The notes under the pieces are model-generated. The model worked only from the letters and a program-made list of their open reading frames with translations. It was not told the DNA's origin and ran no database searches. A stretch of DNA of 64,000 nucleotides from UBA1181 sp045639525 (GTDB taxonomy: Bacteria; Bacteroidota; Bacteroidia; Bacteroidales; Paludibacteraceae), in the NCBI GenBank assembly GCA_045639525.1, contig JAZUDI010000037.1, forward strand, positions 62,001 through 126,000, in the 5' to 3' direction. Position numbers and translations under genes: made by a program. Below, piece after piece: positions 23,741 through 32,887 of this stretch; the stretch's first letter is position 1, and every line of letters begins with the position of its first letter.

Positions 23741-26497
23741 ATGGATTATAATTTTAGAGAAATAGAGCAGAAGTGGCAAAGTTACTGGAAAGATCACGCC
23801 ACTTACAAAGTAGAGGTTGACAAGTCAAGACCTAAGTGTTATGTTTTGGATATGTTCCCTTATCCTTCCGGTGCTGGTCTGCACGTGGGTCACCCTCTTG
23901 GTTATATTGCTTCTGATATCTATAGCCGTTACAAACGTTTGTGCGGTTTCAATGTTTTGCATCCGATGGGTTATGACTCATACGGTTTGCCTGCTGAGCA
24001 ATATGCTATCCAAACTGGACAACATCCTGCTGTGACTACAGCTAAAAATATTAATCGTTATCGTGAGCAATTGGACAAAATCGGTTTTTGTTACGATTGG
24101 TCTCGTGAGGTGCGTACCTGTGAGCCTAACTATTATAAGTGGACGCAGTGGGCCTTCATAAAGATGTTCAACCACTATTACGACAACGATGCTAACAAGG
24201 CTTTACCTATCGCTGATTTGATCGCTAAGTTTGAATCGAACGGTTCCGCTGCTGTGAATGCAGCTTGTTCCGAGGAACTCTCTTTTACCGCTTCTGAGTG
24301 GAAATCCATGGATGAGGCGAAGAAAGATAGTGTTCTGATGAACTATCGTATCGCTTACTTGGCTGATACAAAGGTTAACTTCTGTCCTAATTTGGGATGT
24401 GTGTTGGCTAATGATGAGATCAGTGAGGGAGTCTCTATTCGTGGTGGCCATCCTGTTGAGCAACGTGTTATGAGACAGTGGAGCCTTCGCGTTTCCGCAT
24501 ATGCGCAACGTCTGTTGGAGGGTCTCGACCGAATTGATTGGACCGATTCGCTGAAAGAGACTCAACGTAACTGGATTGGCCGTAGCGAGGGAACCGAGAT
24601 GCGTTTTAAGATCAAGGATATGGATCTTGATTTCGAGATCTTCACCACTCGCGCGGATACAATTTTCGGTGTGACTTTTATGGTCTTGGCTCCTGAGTCT
24701 ATTTATGTGGATAAGGTTACAACTCCTGCTCAGCGTGCGGCTGTCGATGAGTATCTCGCTGCTGTGAAGCGAAGAACAGAACGTGAGCGTTTGGCCGACC
24801 GCAAGGTAACTGGTGTCTTTACTGGCGCTTATGCGATCAACCCTGTTACCGAGAAGGAGATTCCTATCTGGATCAGCGACTATGTGTTGTCAGGTTACGG
24901 CACGGGTGCCATTATGGCGGTCCCTGCGCATGACTCCCGTGACTATGCTTTCGCTAAGCATTTTAACTTGCCGATTATCCCAGTTATCGAAGGCTGTGAT
25001 GTGAGCGAGCAAAGTTTTGACGCGAAGGATGGTGTTATGACCAATTCCGGCTTCTTGAATGGCAAAACAGTCAAGGAGGCGATCGCTTATACGAAGCAAT
25101 ACGTGAAGGAGCACAACTTAGGTCGTGTCAAGGTGAATTATCGTTTGAGAGACGCGATTTTCAGCCGTCAACGTTATTGGGGAGAGCCATTCCCTGTTTA
25201 CTATCAGAATGGTATGCCTAAGGTGATGGACGAGAATACCCTTCCTTTGGAACTTCCTGAGATCGAGAATTTCCATCCGACCGCTTCCGGTGAACCGCCG
25301 TTGGGCCATGCCAAGAATTGGTGTACCAAGGAGGGATACCCTTACGAGTTGAATACCATGCCAGGTTTTGCGGGATCTTCCGCTTACTATTTGCGTTATA
25401 TGGATCCACATAACGATAATGCTTTGGTTAGTTCAGAGGCGAACAACTACTGGCAAAATGTGGATTTGTACTTAGGTGGTACCGAGCATGCCACAGGTCA
25501 CTTGATCTATAGCCGTTTCTGGAATAAGTTCTTGTATGACCTAGGTGTCGTTTGCAAGGATGAGCCATTCCAAAAGTTGATTAACCAAGGTATGATCCAA
25601 GGTCGTTCCAACTTTGTATATCGTATAAAGGATACCAATACCTTCGTCTCTTTGAATCTGAAGGATCAATACGATGTTACGCCAATTCACGTGGATGTCA
25701 ATATCGTCAGCAATGATGTCTTGGATATCGAGGCTTTCAAGAATTGGATGCCTGACTACAAAACAGCTGAATTCATCTTGGAGGATGGTAAGTATATCTG
25801 TGGATGGGCTGTCGAGAAGATGTCCAAGTCTATGTTTAATGTGGTAAATCCTGATGTGATTGTCGAGAAGTACGGTGCAGACACGCTTCGTTTGTACGAG
25901 ATGTTCCTCGGTCCGTTGGAGCAATCCAAGCCTTGGGATACCAATGGTATCGATGGTGTGCATAGATTCTTGAAGAAGTTCTGGGGCTTGTTCTTCTCAA
26001 AAGATGAATTCTGCGTTAGCGACGAGGCTTTGTCTGCCGAGGAGTTGAAGTCGATCCATAAGTTGATCAAGAAGGTGACATTCGATGTGGAGAACTTCTC
26101 ATTCAACACCTCTGTGGCAGCCTTTATGATCTGTTTGAACGAACTCTCCTCTTTGAAGTGCAACAAACGAGAGGCGTTGGAGACACTTTGTGTGCTTTTG
26201 GCTCCATTCGCTCCGCACATCGCCGAAGAGTTGTATCATATGTTGGGACATGATGGCACCGTATGTGATGCCGAGTGGCCTCAGTTCGACGAGAAGTTCT
26301 TGAAGGAGTCCAATTGCAAGTATGCAATCTCTTTCAACGGTAAGGTGAAGTCAACCATGGAGTTGCCTGCCGACATGCCAAAGGACGAGGTGGAGAAGTG
26401 CGTTCTCTCTTCCGAAACTGTGGTGAAGATCTTAGACGGCAAACCAACCAAGAAGGTGATCGTCGTGCCAGGTAAGATCGTTAATATCGTTTTTTAA
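23741..26497 (+). CDS. leuS: Leucyl-tRNA synthetase
   Basis: A 918-residue class I synthetase that charges tRNA-Leu. The HIGH motif is HVGHPLGY (about residue 50), the editing (CP1) domain spans roughly 230-420, and KMSKS is exact in EKMSKSMFN. ATG 23741 is used: it gives the standard start MDYNFREIEQKWQ, while codons further upstream overlap the gldN terminator. Longer than E. coli LeuS, as usual for Bacteroidota. Confidence 0.97.
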   Translation: MDYNFREIEQKWQSYWKDHATYKVEVDKSRPKCYVLDMFPYPSGAGLHVGHPLGYIASDIYSRYKRLCGFNVLHPMGYDSYGLPAEQYAIQTGQHPAVTTAKNINRYREQLDKIGFCYDWSREVRTCEPNYYKWTQWAFIKMFNHYYDNDANKALPIADLIAKFESNGSAAVNAACSEELSFTASEWKSMDEAKKDSVLMNYRIAYLADTKVNFCPNLGCVLANDEISEGVSIRGGHPVEQRVMRQWSLRVSAYAQRLLEGLDRIDWTDSLKETQRNWIGRSEGTEMRFKIKDMDLDFEIFTTRADTIFGVTFMVLAPESIYVDKVTTPAQRAAVDEYLAAVKRRTERERLADRKVTGVFTGAYAINPVTEKEIPIWISDYVLSGYGTGAIMAVPAHDSRDYAFAKHFNLPIIPVIEGCDVSEQSFDAKDGVMTNSGFLNGKTVKEAIAYTKQYVKEHNLGRVKVNYRLRDAIFSRQRYWGEPFPVYYQNGMPKVMDENTLPLELPEIENFHPTASGEPPLGHAKNWCTKEGYPYELNTMPGFAGSSAYYLRYMDPHNDNALVSSEANNYWQNVDLYLGGTEHATGHLIYSRFWNKFLYDLGVVCKDEPFQKLINQGMIQGRSNFVYRIKDTNTFVSLNLKDQYDVTPIHVDVNIVSNDVLDIEAFKNWMPDYKTAEFILEDGKYICGWAVEKMSKSMFNVVNPDVIVEKYGADTLRLYEMFLGPLEQSKPWDTNGIDGVHRFLKKFWGLFFSKDEFCVSDEALSAEELKSIHKLIKKVTFDVENFSFNTSVAAFMICLNELSSLKCNKREALETLCVLLAPFAPHIAEELYHMLGHDGTVCDAEWPQFDEKFLKESNCKYAISFNGKVKSTMELPADMPKDEVEKCVLSSETVVKILDGKPTKKVIVVPGKIVNIVF

Positions 26498-26621
26498 CGG
26501 AGCGAAATTTGTTTCGTTGAAAATGTTTGATTACATTCGCGAAGTTTTTGCGCAATCTCTGTCGGAGCATTGGGTATCCGTTACATTGCGTTATTGTTAA
26601 AAATAAGTATTAAAAACTAAA

Positions 26622-26981
26622 ATGGATTTAATTAAAATTGCAGAGGGTGCTTTCGGAGCTGGAAAGGAATTCCCTCAATTCAAGAGTGGTGATACGATCA
26701 CTGTAGCTTACAGAATCGTAGAGGGTAACAAGGAGCGTGTTCAACAATTCCGCGGTGATGTTATCCGTATCTGTGGTCACCAAGACAAGAAGCGTTTCAC
26801 CGTTCGTAAGATCTCTGGCGGTGTAGGTGTTGAGAGAATTTTCCCTATGGATTCTCCATTCATCGACAGCATCACAGTGAACAAGGTTGGTAAGGTTCGT
26901 CGTGCTAAGTTGTACTACTTGCGTGATCTTACTGGTAAGAAGGCTAGAATTAAGGAAAAGCAAATCTCTAAGGAGAAGTAA
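26622..26981 (+). CDS. rplS: 50S ribosomal protein L19
   Basis: A 119-residue ribosomal protein at the 30S-50S interface. The family core FKSGDTITVAYRI and GVGVERIFPM...SPFIDSI are intact. Single gene with its own terminator; the 124-bp leader contains no feature I can name. Confidence 0.97.
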   Translation: MDLIKIAEGAFGAGKEFPQFKSGDTITVAYRIVEGNKERVQQFRGDVIRICGHQDKKRFTVRKISGGVGVERIFPMDSPFIDSITVNKVGKVRRAKLYYLRDLTGKKARIKEKQISKEK

Positions 26982-27007
26982 TTCTAAACAAATTCTAATT
27001 ATAAAGA

Positions 27008-27037
27008 AGAGAGGCCCAAAAGGTCTCTCTTTTTTGT
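27008..27037 (+). terminator. Terminator after rplS
   Basis: AGAGAGGCC pairs with GGTCTCTCT (one G-T pair) around CAAAA, followed by TTTTTTG. Confidence 0.7.
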
Positions 27038-27058
27038 TTTATAAACCGATATTTTATG

Positions 27059-27066
27059 TAAATTTG
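27059..27066 (+). promoter_or_regulatory. -7 element of the envelope chaperone operon
   Basis: TAAATTTG matches TAnnTTTG and lies 43 bp ahead of the first chaperone gene. Confidence 0.5.
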
Positions 27067-27108
27067 CCCTATATTAGTTTTAAATTCGATTAATCGTATA
27101 TATACAAT

Positions 27109-29118
27109 ATGAAGCGTACCATCTTGACGGCCATCGCGTCGTTCTCTCTTATTCAGGGATTATTCGCTCAAACTTCCGATCCGGTTGCTTTTTTGATTAA
27201 TGGTGAGGAGGTTACAAAGTCGGAATTCGAGTATATCTATCGTAAAAATAATTCTAACAAAGCGGTCGAGAAGAAGTCTTTGGAGGAGTATGTGGATCTT
27301 TTCGTGAAGTTCAAATTAAAGGTGGCGCAAGCCAAGGATTTGTGGTACGACCACTCCAAGAATTTCTTGAAAGAGTACGAGCAGTATGAGAACCAATTGA
27401 CCTTCCCTTATCTGCGTGATTCCCTCCTTGCGGAGAACCTTTTGCGTGAGGCTTATGACCGTAGCGGTTACAAGGTAAACGCTTCGCATATCTTGATCTC
27501 CGTAGAGCCTGAATCCCAGGATACCAGTGCCGCCTATGCCAAGATCAACGATGTTTACGCGCAGTTGAAATCTGGCGCCTCATTTGCGGATTTGGCGAAG
27601 AGCAATTCTGATTGTCCATCCAAGAAGGATGGCGGAAATATCGGTGAGATCACGGTATTCAATACCGTTTATCCATTTGAGACGATGGCCTATAATACGC
27701 CGGTGGGTAGCTTCAGCGCACCATTTAGGACAAGATTCGGTTATCACATTGTCAAGGTGAATTCCCGTGAGCGTGTCATCAAAGATATTAAGTTCTCCCA
27801 CATCGCTTTGGGTCCTTCAAGTGAGGCTGCCGATAAGCAGGCGGAGAAGATTTGTAAGCAGTTGAAGAAGGGTAAATTGTCCTTTGCCGATGCTGCGAGA
27901 AAGTATTCCACAGATATCTCGTCTATAGAGAACGGTGGTGATTTGGGGTATTTGTCCCAGGCGGGTCCAATGCCTACCGATTATGTGATGAAGGTAAGGG
28001 CCATTGGAAAGGTGGGCACTTATGAGGTGGTGAAGAGCGCTTTCGGAACATTCGTCGTTACGGTGACGGAAATTGTCTCTATCCCTGATTTTGAGACTGT
28101 GAAAGAGGATTTGAGAACCCAAATGTCTCGTTCGGACCGAGGCGAGAATAGTGTGAACGACGTCATCGCGCGTTTGAAGGTTCAAAACAACTTGAAGATT
28201 TACCAGGAGAATTTCCAACCCTTCTACCATTACGCCGCCTTGGATGAAAAGGGTGGTGAGGCGACCAAGGCGAGCCGCGACTCCATTCGCCGTTTGTTGA
28301 ACGAGCCGCTTTTCGAATATGCGGGTAATGTACATGCTCAAAGTGAATTCTTCCCTGATTTTCTGAAGGCGGTGAACACCCACTATCCGGAGAAGGATGT
28401 GGACAGAAATGAGGATGCTAAAAAGTTGGTCGATTTTGCCTTCAGCGACTATATTCAACACTATGTGTGGGATACCGAGTTGGCTCGACTCAAGAGAGAG
28501 AATCCGGAATATAAGCACTTGTTGAACGAGTACAGGGATGGTTTGCTGTTGTTCGAGATCAGTTCCAAGAAGGTTTGGACAAAGGCTGCCAAGGATCGTG
28601 AGGGTCTTGAAAAGTTCTTTTTGGAGAACCGATCCAAATATACCTGGAAGGAACCTAAGTTCAAGGGCGCTGTGGTTAGATGCGCAACTCAAGCCGATTT
28701 GGATGCGGTGAATAAATTTGTCGCTAATTACGTTCCCGCTTCTGCCGTTAAGGGCAAGAAGAAGGTACAACCACAACCGATCCCTTATGACTCTATCCAA
28801 GTTGTTTTGGAGCGTGAGTTCAATAAGGGTGGCGAAAAGGTGGTGAAGGTGACCAAGGGGCTCTTCTCAAAAGGCTCGAATCCAGATGTGGATGCGTTGG
28901 CCTTTGGCGAAAAGAAACCTGAGTCTAACACTAAAAATCCGTACCCTTTCGTTACCACAGTGGGTGGTTTGATCAGTGCGCCTGAGAATTATAACGATGT
29001 CCGAGGTCCGTTGACTGCGGATTATCAGGTTTACTTGGAGGAGCAATGGGTAGAGGATTTGGTGAACAGATACCCAGTTGTGAAGTACCAGGCTGTGATC
29101 AATTCAATCGAGGAGTAA
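27109..29118 (+). CDS. Periplasmic PpiC-type peptidylprolyl isomerase, two PPIC domains
   Basis: A 669-residue exported folding factor with signal peptide MKRTILTAIASFSLIQGLFAQ. Two parvulin-type repeats are visible, about residues 122-225 (ASHILISVEP...FGYHIVKVN) and 227-330 (FSHIALGP...FVVTVTEI). A long C-terminal region carries no domain I recognise. It resembles SurA-type chaperones that bring beta-barrel proteins to the outer membrane. First of five genes, all on one strand with gaps of 10 bp or less. Confidence 0.9.
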   Translation: MKRTILTAIASFSLIQGLFAQTSDPVAFLINGEEVTKSEFEYIYRKNNSNKAVEKKSLEEYVDLFVKFKLKVAQAKDLWYDHSKNFLKEYEQYENQLTFPYLRDSLLAENLLREAYDRSGYKVNASHILISVEPESQDTSAAYAKINDVYAQLKSGASFADLAKSNSDCPSKKDGGNIGEITVFNTVYPFETMAYNTPVGSFSAPFRTRFGYHIVKVNSRERVIKDIKFSHIALGPSSEAADKQAEKICKQLKKGKLSFADAARKYSTDISSIENGGDLGYLSQAGPMPTDYVMKVRAIGKVGTYEVVKSAFGTFVVTVTEIVSIPDFETVKEDLRTQMSRSDRGENSVNDVIARLKVQNNLKIYQENFQPFYHYAALDEKGGEATKASRDSIRRLLNEPLFEYAGNVHAQSEFFPDFLKAVNTHYPEKDVDRNEDAKKLVDFAFSDYIQHYVWDTELARLKRENPEYKHLLNEYRDGLLLFEISSKKVWTKAAKDREGLEKFFLENRSKYTWKEPKFKGAVVRCATQADLDAVNKFVANYVPASAVKGKKKVQPQPIPYDSIQVVLEREFNKGGEKVVKVTKGLFSKGSNPDVDALAFGEKKPESNTKNPYPFVTTVGGLISAPENYNDVRGPLTADYQVYLEEQWVEDLVNRYPVVKYQAVINSIEE

Positions 29119-29136
29119 AATATCAACGTGAAAGAT

Positions 29137-30015
29137 ATGAGGAGTTCTCGTTCTACATTCGCTTGGATTCATCTGTTATTGGCAGGGACGCTGTTTTGCG
29201 TCGCTATGAGTTCTTGTGATTTCGTTTCCTCCCTTGTCCATCCTGAAAAGGTGTTGGTGAAGGCGGGCGGAGCCTCGTTGACTGAGGAGGACATCCGCAG
29301 GAATCTTGATCTGACGGGACTGAGCTCTTCCGATAGCGCGGCTGCGATTGAGGTTTACATGAAGGAGTGGGCCGCCAACAATTTGATGTATGAGTTGGCC
29401 AAAGAGCATGTCTCTGACCAGAGCGGAAAGGAGATTGACTCCTTGGTGGAGAATTACCGCCAATCTTTGTATGTGTATGAGTATGAACTTCAGTTGATCA
29501 AGGAGCGTTTGTCTTCCCAGATTACGGATCAGCAGATTTTCGCCTATTACAACGATAACGCCTCTCTTTTCTATCTTCAGGAGCCCCTTTTGAAGGGAAT
29601 CACCCTGACGGTACTCAACAACTCGTCTGATTTCCCCGCATTGAAGATGTTGATGGAATCTCCCAATGAGTCCAATATGGAGATCATCGAGACGCTATGC
29701 GTGAAGAGTGCGGCGAAGATGGAGGACTTCAACGATAGTTGGACCTTGATGTCTGAGGTCGTGAAGAAGTTGCCGTTGGCTATCCATGAAAATGAATTTA
29801 AAGAGAATAAACTCTACGAGGAGACCGATTCCGTCCGGACGGTTTTCTTGTACGTCAACGCTTGTAAGTTGGCGGGCGACAAACAACCGTTTGAGTTCTC
29901 GAAGAGTAGGATCCAATCCATATTGACCGAGCAAAAGAAGGCGGATTTCTTGCGTTCGTACAGGACTAGTCTGTACGAAAAGGGTTTGCAAAGCGGCTCG
30001 GTGAAATGTTATTAA
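29137..30015 (+). CDS. Peptidylprolyl-isomerase-like lipoprotein
   Basis: A 292-residue lipoprotein with a signal sequence and lipobox AMSSC. A SurA-N-like helical region (KVLVKAGGASLTEEDIRRNL onward) is present but no clear catalytic parvulin domain follows, so it may be chaperone-only. ATG 29137 has a better ribosome site than the upstream GTG. Placed between two PpiC/SurA genes, 7 bp before surA, which fits a shared role in outer-membrane protein delivery. Confidence 0.75.
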   Translation: MRSSRSTFAWIHLLLAGTLFCVAMSSCDFVSSLVHPEKVLVKAGGASLTEEDIRRNLDLTGLSSSDSAAAIEVYMKEWAANNLMYELAKEHVSDQSGKEIDSLVENYRQSLYVYEYELQLIKERLSSQITDQQIFAYYNDNASLFYLQEPLLKGITLTVLNNSSDFPALKMLMESPNESNMEIIETLCVKSAAKMEDFNDSWTLMSEVVKKLPLAIHENEFKENKLYEETDSVRTVFLYVNACKLAGDKQPFEFSKSRIQSILTEQKKADFLRSYRTSLYEKGLQSGSVKCY

Positions 30016-30022
30016 TGTGATT

Positions 30023-31372
30023 ATGAGTAAAAGATTATTTTTTTCGTTAGTAATTTCTGCGTTCGCTTCACTCTTCTCTTCATGGAGCGCCAATGTGATC
30101 GATGAGGTGGCATGGGTGGTGGGAGACGAGGCGATTCTGCTGTCGGATGTCGAGGAGTTCCGTCAAAGAATGCGTTATGAGGGTTCCACCATCGAGGGTG
30201 ATCCTTATTGCTATATTCCGGAGCAGTTGGCTTTGCAGAAGCTCTATTTGGACCAGGCGAAGATCGACAGTATCTTCGCGGACGACAAGTCTGTCTCCAA
30301 TCAGGTGGAGATGCGTATCAACTATTTGATCGGACAGGTGGGTTCGAAGGAGAAGGTGGAGGAGTATTTCAATCAGGACATGGCCTCTTTGCGTGAGGAT
30401 TTGACCGATATGGTATCCAACCAACAGATCATCCAACAGATGCAACGTAAGATTGTGGGTGAGGCAAAGGTGACACCTGCCGAGGTGAAGAAGTTCTTCA
30501 ACGCCTTGCCTGCGGATAGCATCCCTGAGATCCCGACACAGATCGAGGTACAGTTGATTACGGTGGCTCCTATCGTGAGCCCCTCTTCCATTGAGAATGT
30601 CAAATCCAAGTTGAGGGAGTTCAAGGAGCGTGTCGATAACAAAGAGACTGAATTCTCCACATTAGCTATTCTCTATTCCGAGGACAAGGAGTCCGCCAAG
30701 CGTGGTGGCGAGTTGGGATTTATGGGTAGGGGACAGTTGGTGCACGAATTCGCCGATGTGGCTTTCGCACTGCACGACGCCAACCGTGTCTCCAAGGTTG
30801 TGGAGACCGAGTTCGGTTACCATATCATTCAATTGGTGGAGAAGAGTGGCGACAAGGTGAATGTGCGCCATATCTTGATGAAGCCTAAATCGACTTTGGA
30901 CGAGCAGTTCCAGGCCCGCGCGAGATTGGATAGCGTGATCAACGTTGTCAATAAGAAGGAACTCACCTTCGAGGAGGCGGTCTCTTTGTATTCCGTTGAC
31001 AAGAATACCCGTAACAGCGGTGGTATTCTGACCAATCCGAAGAACGGCTCTTCCCGTTTTGAAATCCGCGACTTGCCGCAAGAGGTGGCGAAAGCCGTTT
31101 ACTCTTTGGGCGTAGGTGAGATCTCCCGTCCATTCGCCATGATCGACTCGAAGGGTAATGAAGTATTCGCCGTGGCCAAGGTTAAATCTTTGTTGAAGGC
31201 CCATAAGGCGAATGTGGAGGATGATTATATGGCGATCAAGGAGGCTTATCAGGAGCAGAAGAATGCCGAATTGCTAAGAAACTGGGTGGTGGAGAAGCAG
31301 AAAAGTATCTATGTGAAGATAGATCCGAAGTGGCAGAATTGTGAGTTCCAATATCCAGGTTGGATTAAATAA
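30023..31372 (+). CDS. surA: SurA-like periplasmic chaperone and peptidylprolyl isomerase
   Basis: A 449-residue exported protein. Signal peptide (to about residue 23) is followed by the SurA N-domain start VIDEVAWVVGDEAILLSDVE, then two parvulin domains (about 170-275 and 278-380, with GGELGFMGRG and FGYHIIQLVE). The layout matches SurA, which escorts unfolded barrel proteins to the Bam complex. ATG 30023 chosen over GTG 30017. Confidence 0.92.
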   Translation: MSKRLFFSLVISAFASLFSSWSANVIDEVAWVVGDEAILLSDVEEFRQRMRYEGSTIEGDPYCYIPEQLALQKLYLDQAKIDSIFADDKSVSNQVEMRINYLIGQVGSKEKVEEYFNQDMASLREDLTDMVSNQQIIQQMQRKIVGEAKVTPAEVKKFFNALPADSIPEIPTQIEVQLITVAPIVSPSSIENVKSKLREFKERVDNKETEFSTLAILYSEDKESAKRGGELGFMGRGQLVHEFADVAFALHDANRVSKVVETEFGYHIIQLVEKSGDKVNVRHILMKPKSTLDEQFQARARLDSVINVVNKKELTFEEAVSLYSVDKNTRNSGGILTNPKNGSSRFEIRDLPQEVAKAVYSLGVGEISRPFAMIDSKGNEVFAVAKVKSLLKAHKANVEDDYMAIKEAYQEQKNAELLRNWVVEKQKSIYVKIDPKWQNCEFQYPGWIK

Positions 31373-31375
31373 GGG

Positions 31376-32878
31376 ATGATGATGAGACGGTCACTTTATC
31401 TGCTGATATTGCTCTGTTTTTCGATGACGGTTTTGGGCGCGACCAAGAACGTGATCTTGGAGCAGTGTGACCTTTTGTCTTTTGATAATAGCCAAGGAGC
31501 CGAGTATCAGGTGCTCAAGGGAAATGTGCGTTTCCGTCATGAAAACGCCTTGATGTATTGCGATAGCGCCTACTTCTACGACGACGACTCCTTTGATGCG
31601 TTCAGTAATGTGCGTGTGGTGGATGGAACCACTATGATGACAGCGGATCAGATGCATTACGACGGGGAGACACAGTTGATGAGGATCCGTGGCAATGTCG
31701 TGGCAAATAACGACGGAACTACCCTGAATACCAACGCGTTGGATTTTTTTAGGGATCGTAATTTCGGCTACTATTTTGGTGGCGGAACGATCCACGACGC
31801 GGATATGACCCTTACCTCCGATAAGGGCTATTACTATACCACCAGCAAAGATTATTTCTTTAAGGACAATGTTGTGCTCAACCATCCGAATTATACCATT
31901 AAAAGCGATTCGTTGCAGTTCAATAATGAGACGGGAAAGACGATCTTGGTGGGACCGTCCTACATCTACGAGGAGGATTACACCATTTATACCACCAATG
32001 CGAAGATGAACCGAAAAACGCAAGTGGGACGTCTGTACGATTATTCGGTCATCACCTCCAAGGAGGGTAGGCGATTGACGGCGGATTCCATTTATTATGA
32101 TATGGATAAGAAATTGGCGAAGGCTTATCACAATATTGAGGCGCAGGACTCCACCCAAAAGGTGATTGGTCGAGGCAATTATGCTGAGTTTTACCGCCAG
32201 TTCCCTTCGCATGGTTATATGACCGACCACGCCTATGTGATCGATTACTCGGAGGCGGATTCCCTCTATTTGGCGGCGGACACCTTGTTCGGCCTTGAGG
32301 TGGACTCTTCCCGCAGCGAAATCCGAGGTTACCATCATGTGAAATTTTACCGTGACGATATGCAGGGAGTCTGCGACTCTTTGGTCTATTCCACCAACGA
32401 CTCTATCCTTTCGATGTACACGAAACCGTTGCTTTGGAGCGAGGAGAGCCAATTGAGCGGAGAAAAGATAGACATCTATTTCAAGAATCAGAAGCCTGAT
32501 TATATCCACATCATCAATAATGCTATGATCGTCCAGTTCGAGGCGGAGGATATGTATAACCAACTCTCTGGCAGGGAGTCGAAAGCCTATCTGAAAAATA
32601 ACTCCTTGAAGCGAGTGGAGATGTTGGGTGGCGCTAAATCAATCTATTACACCAAGGATGACCGGGATGCGTTGATTGGTGTGAACAAGGCCCAAGGTGA
32701 AGCCATGACCATCCACATGAAGAGCAGTAAAACGGTGGAGAAGATTGTCATGACGCCTGATTCAGAAGGAATTCTTTACCCTCCAACCCGTATCCCGGAG
32801 GATGAGAAGCGATTGGATAATTTCAACTGGTGGGAGGATTTGCGACCTGCCAGCAAAGAGGATATTTTCACCAAGTAG
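31376..32878 (+). CDS. OstA-like (LptA/LptD N-domain) protein
   Basis: A 500-residue exported protein with signal peptide (MMMRRSLYLLILLCFSMTVLG) and repeated beta-strand modules of the OstA/LptA type (LKGNVRFRHENALMYCDSAY, IRGNVVANNDG, GNYAEFYR). LptA-type proteins carry lipopolysaccharide across the periplasm. Starts 3 bp after surA. A Bacteroidota form longer than E. coli LptA. Confidence 0.88.
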   Translation: MMMRRSLYLLILLCFSMTVLGATKNVILEQCDLLSFDNSQGAEYQVLKGNVRFRHENALMYCDSAYFYDDDSFDAFSNVRVVDGTTMMTADQMHYDGETQLMRIRGNVVANNDGTTLNTNALDFFRDRNFGYYFGGGTIHDADMTLTSDKGYYYTTSKDYFFKDNVVLNHPNYTIKSDSLQFNNETGKTILVGPSYIYEEDYTIYTTNAKMNRKTQVGRLYDYSVITSKEGRRLTADSIYYDMDKKLAKAYHNIEAQDSTQKVIGRGNYAEFYRQFPSHGYMTDHAYVIDYSEADSLYLAADTLFGLEVDSSRSEIRGYHHVKFYRDDMQGVCDSLVYSTNDSILSMYTKPLLWSEESQLSGEKIDIYFKNQKPDYIHIINNAMIVQFEAEDMYNQLSGRESKAYLKNNSLKRVEMLGGAKSIYYTKDDRDALIGVNKAQGEAMTIHMKSSKTVEKIVMTPDSEGILYPPTRIPEDEKRLDNFNWWEDLRPASKEDIFTK

Positions 32879-32887
32879 ATTGACCAG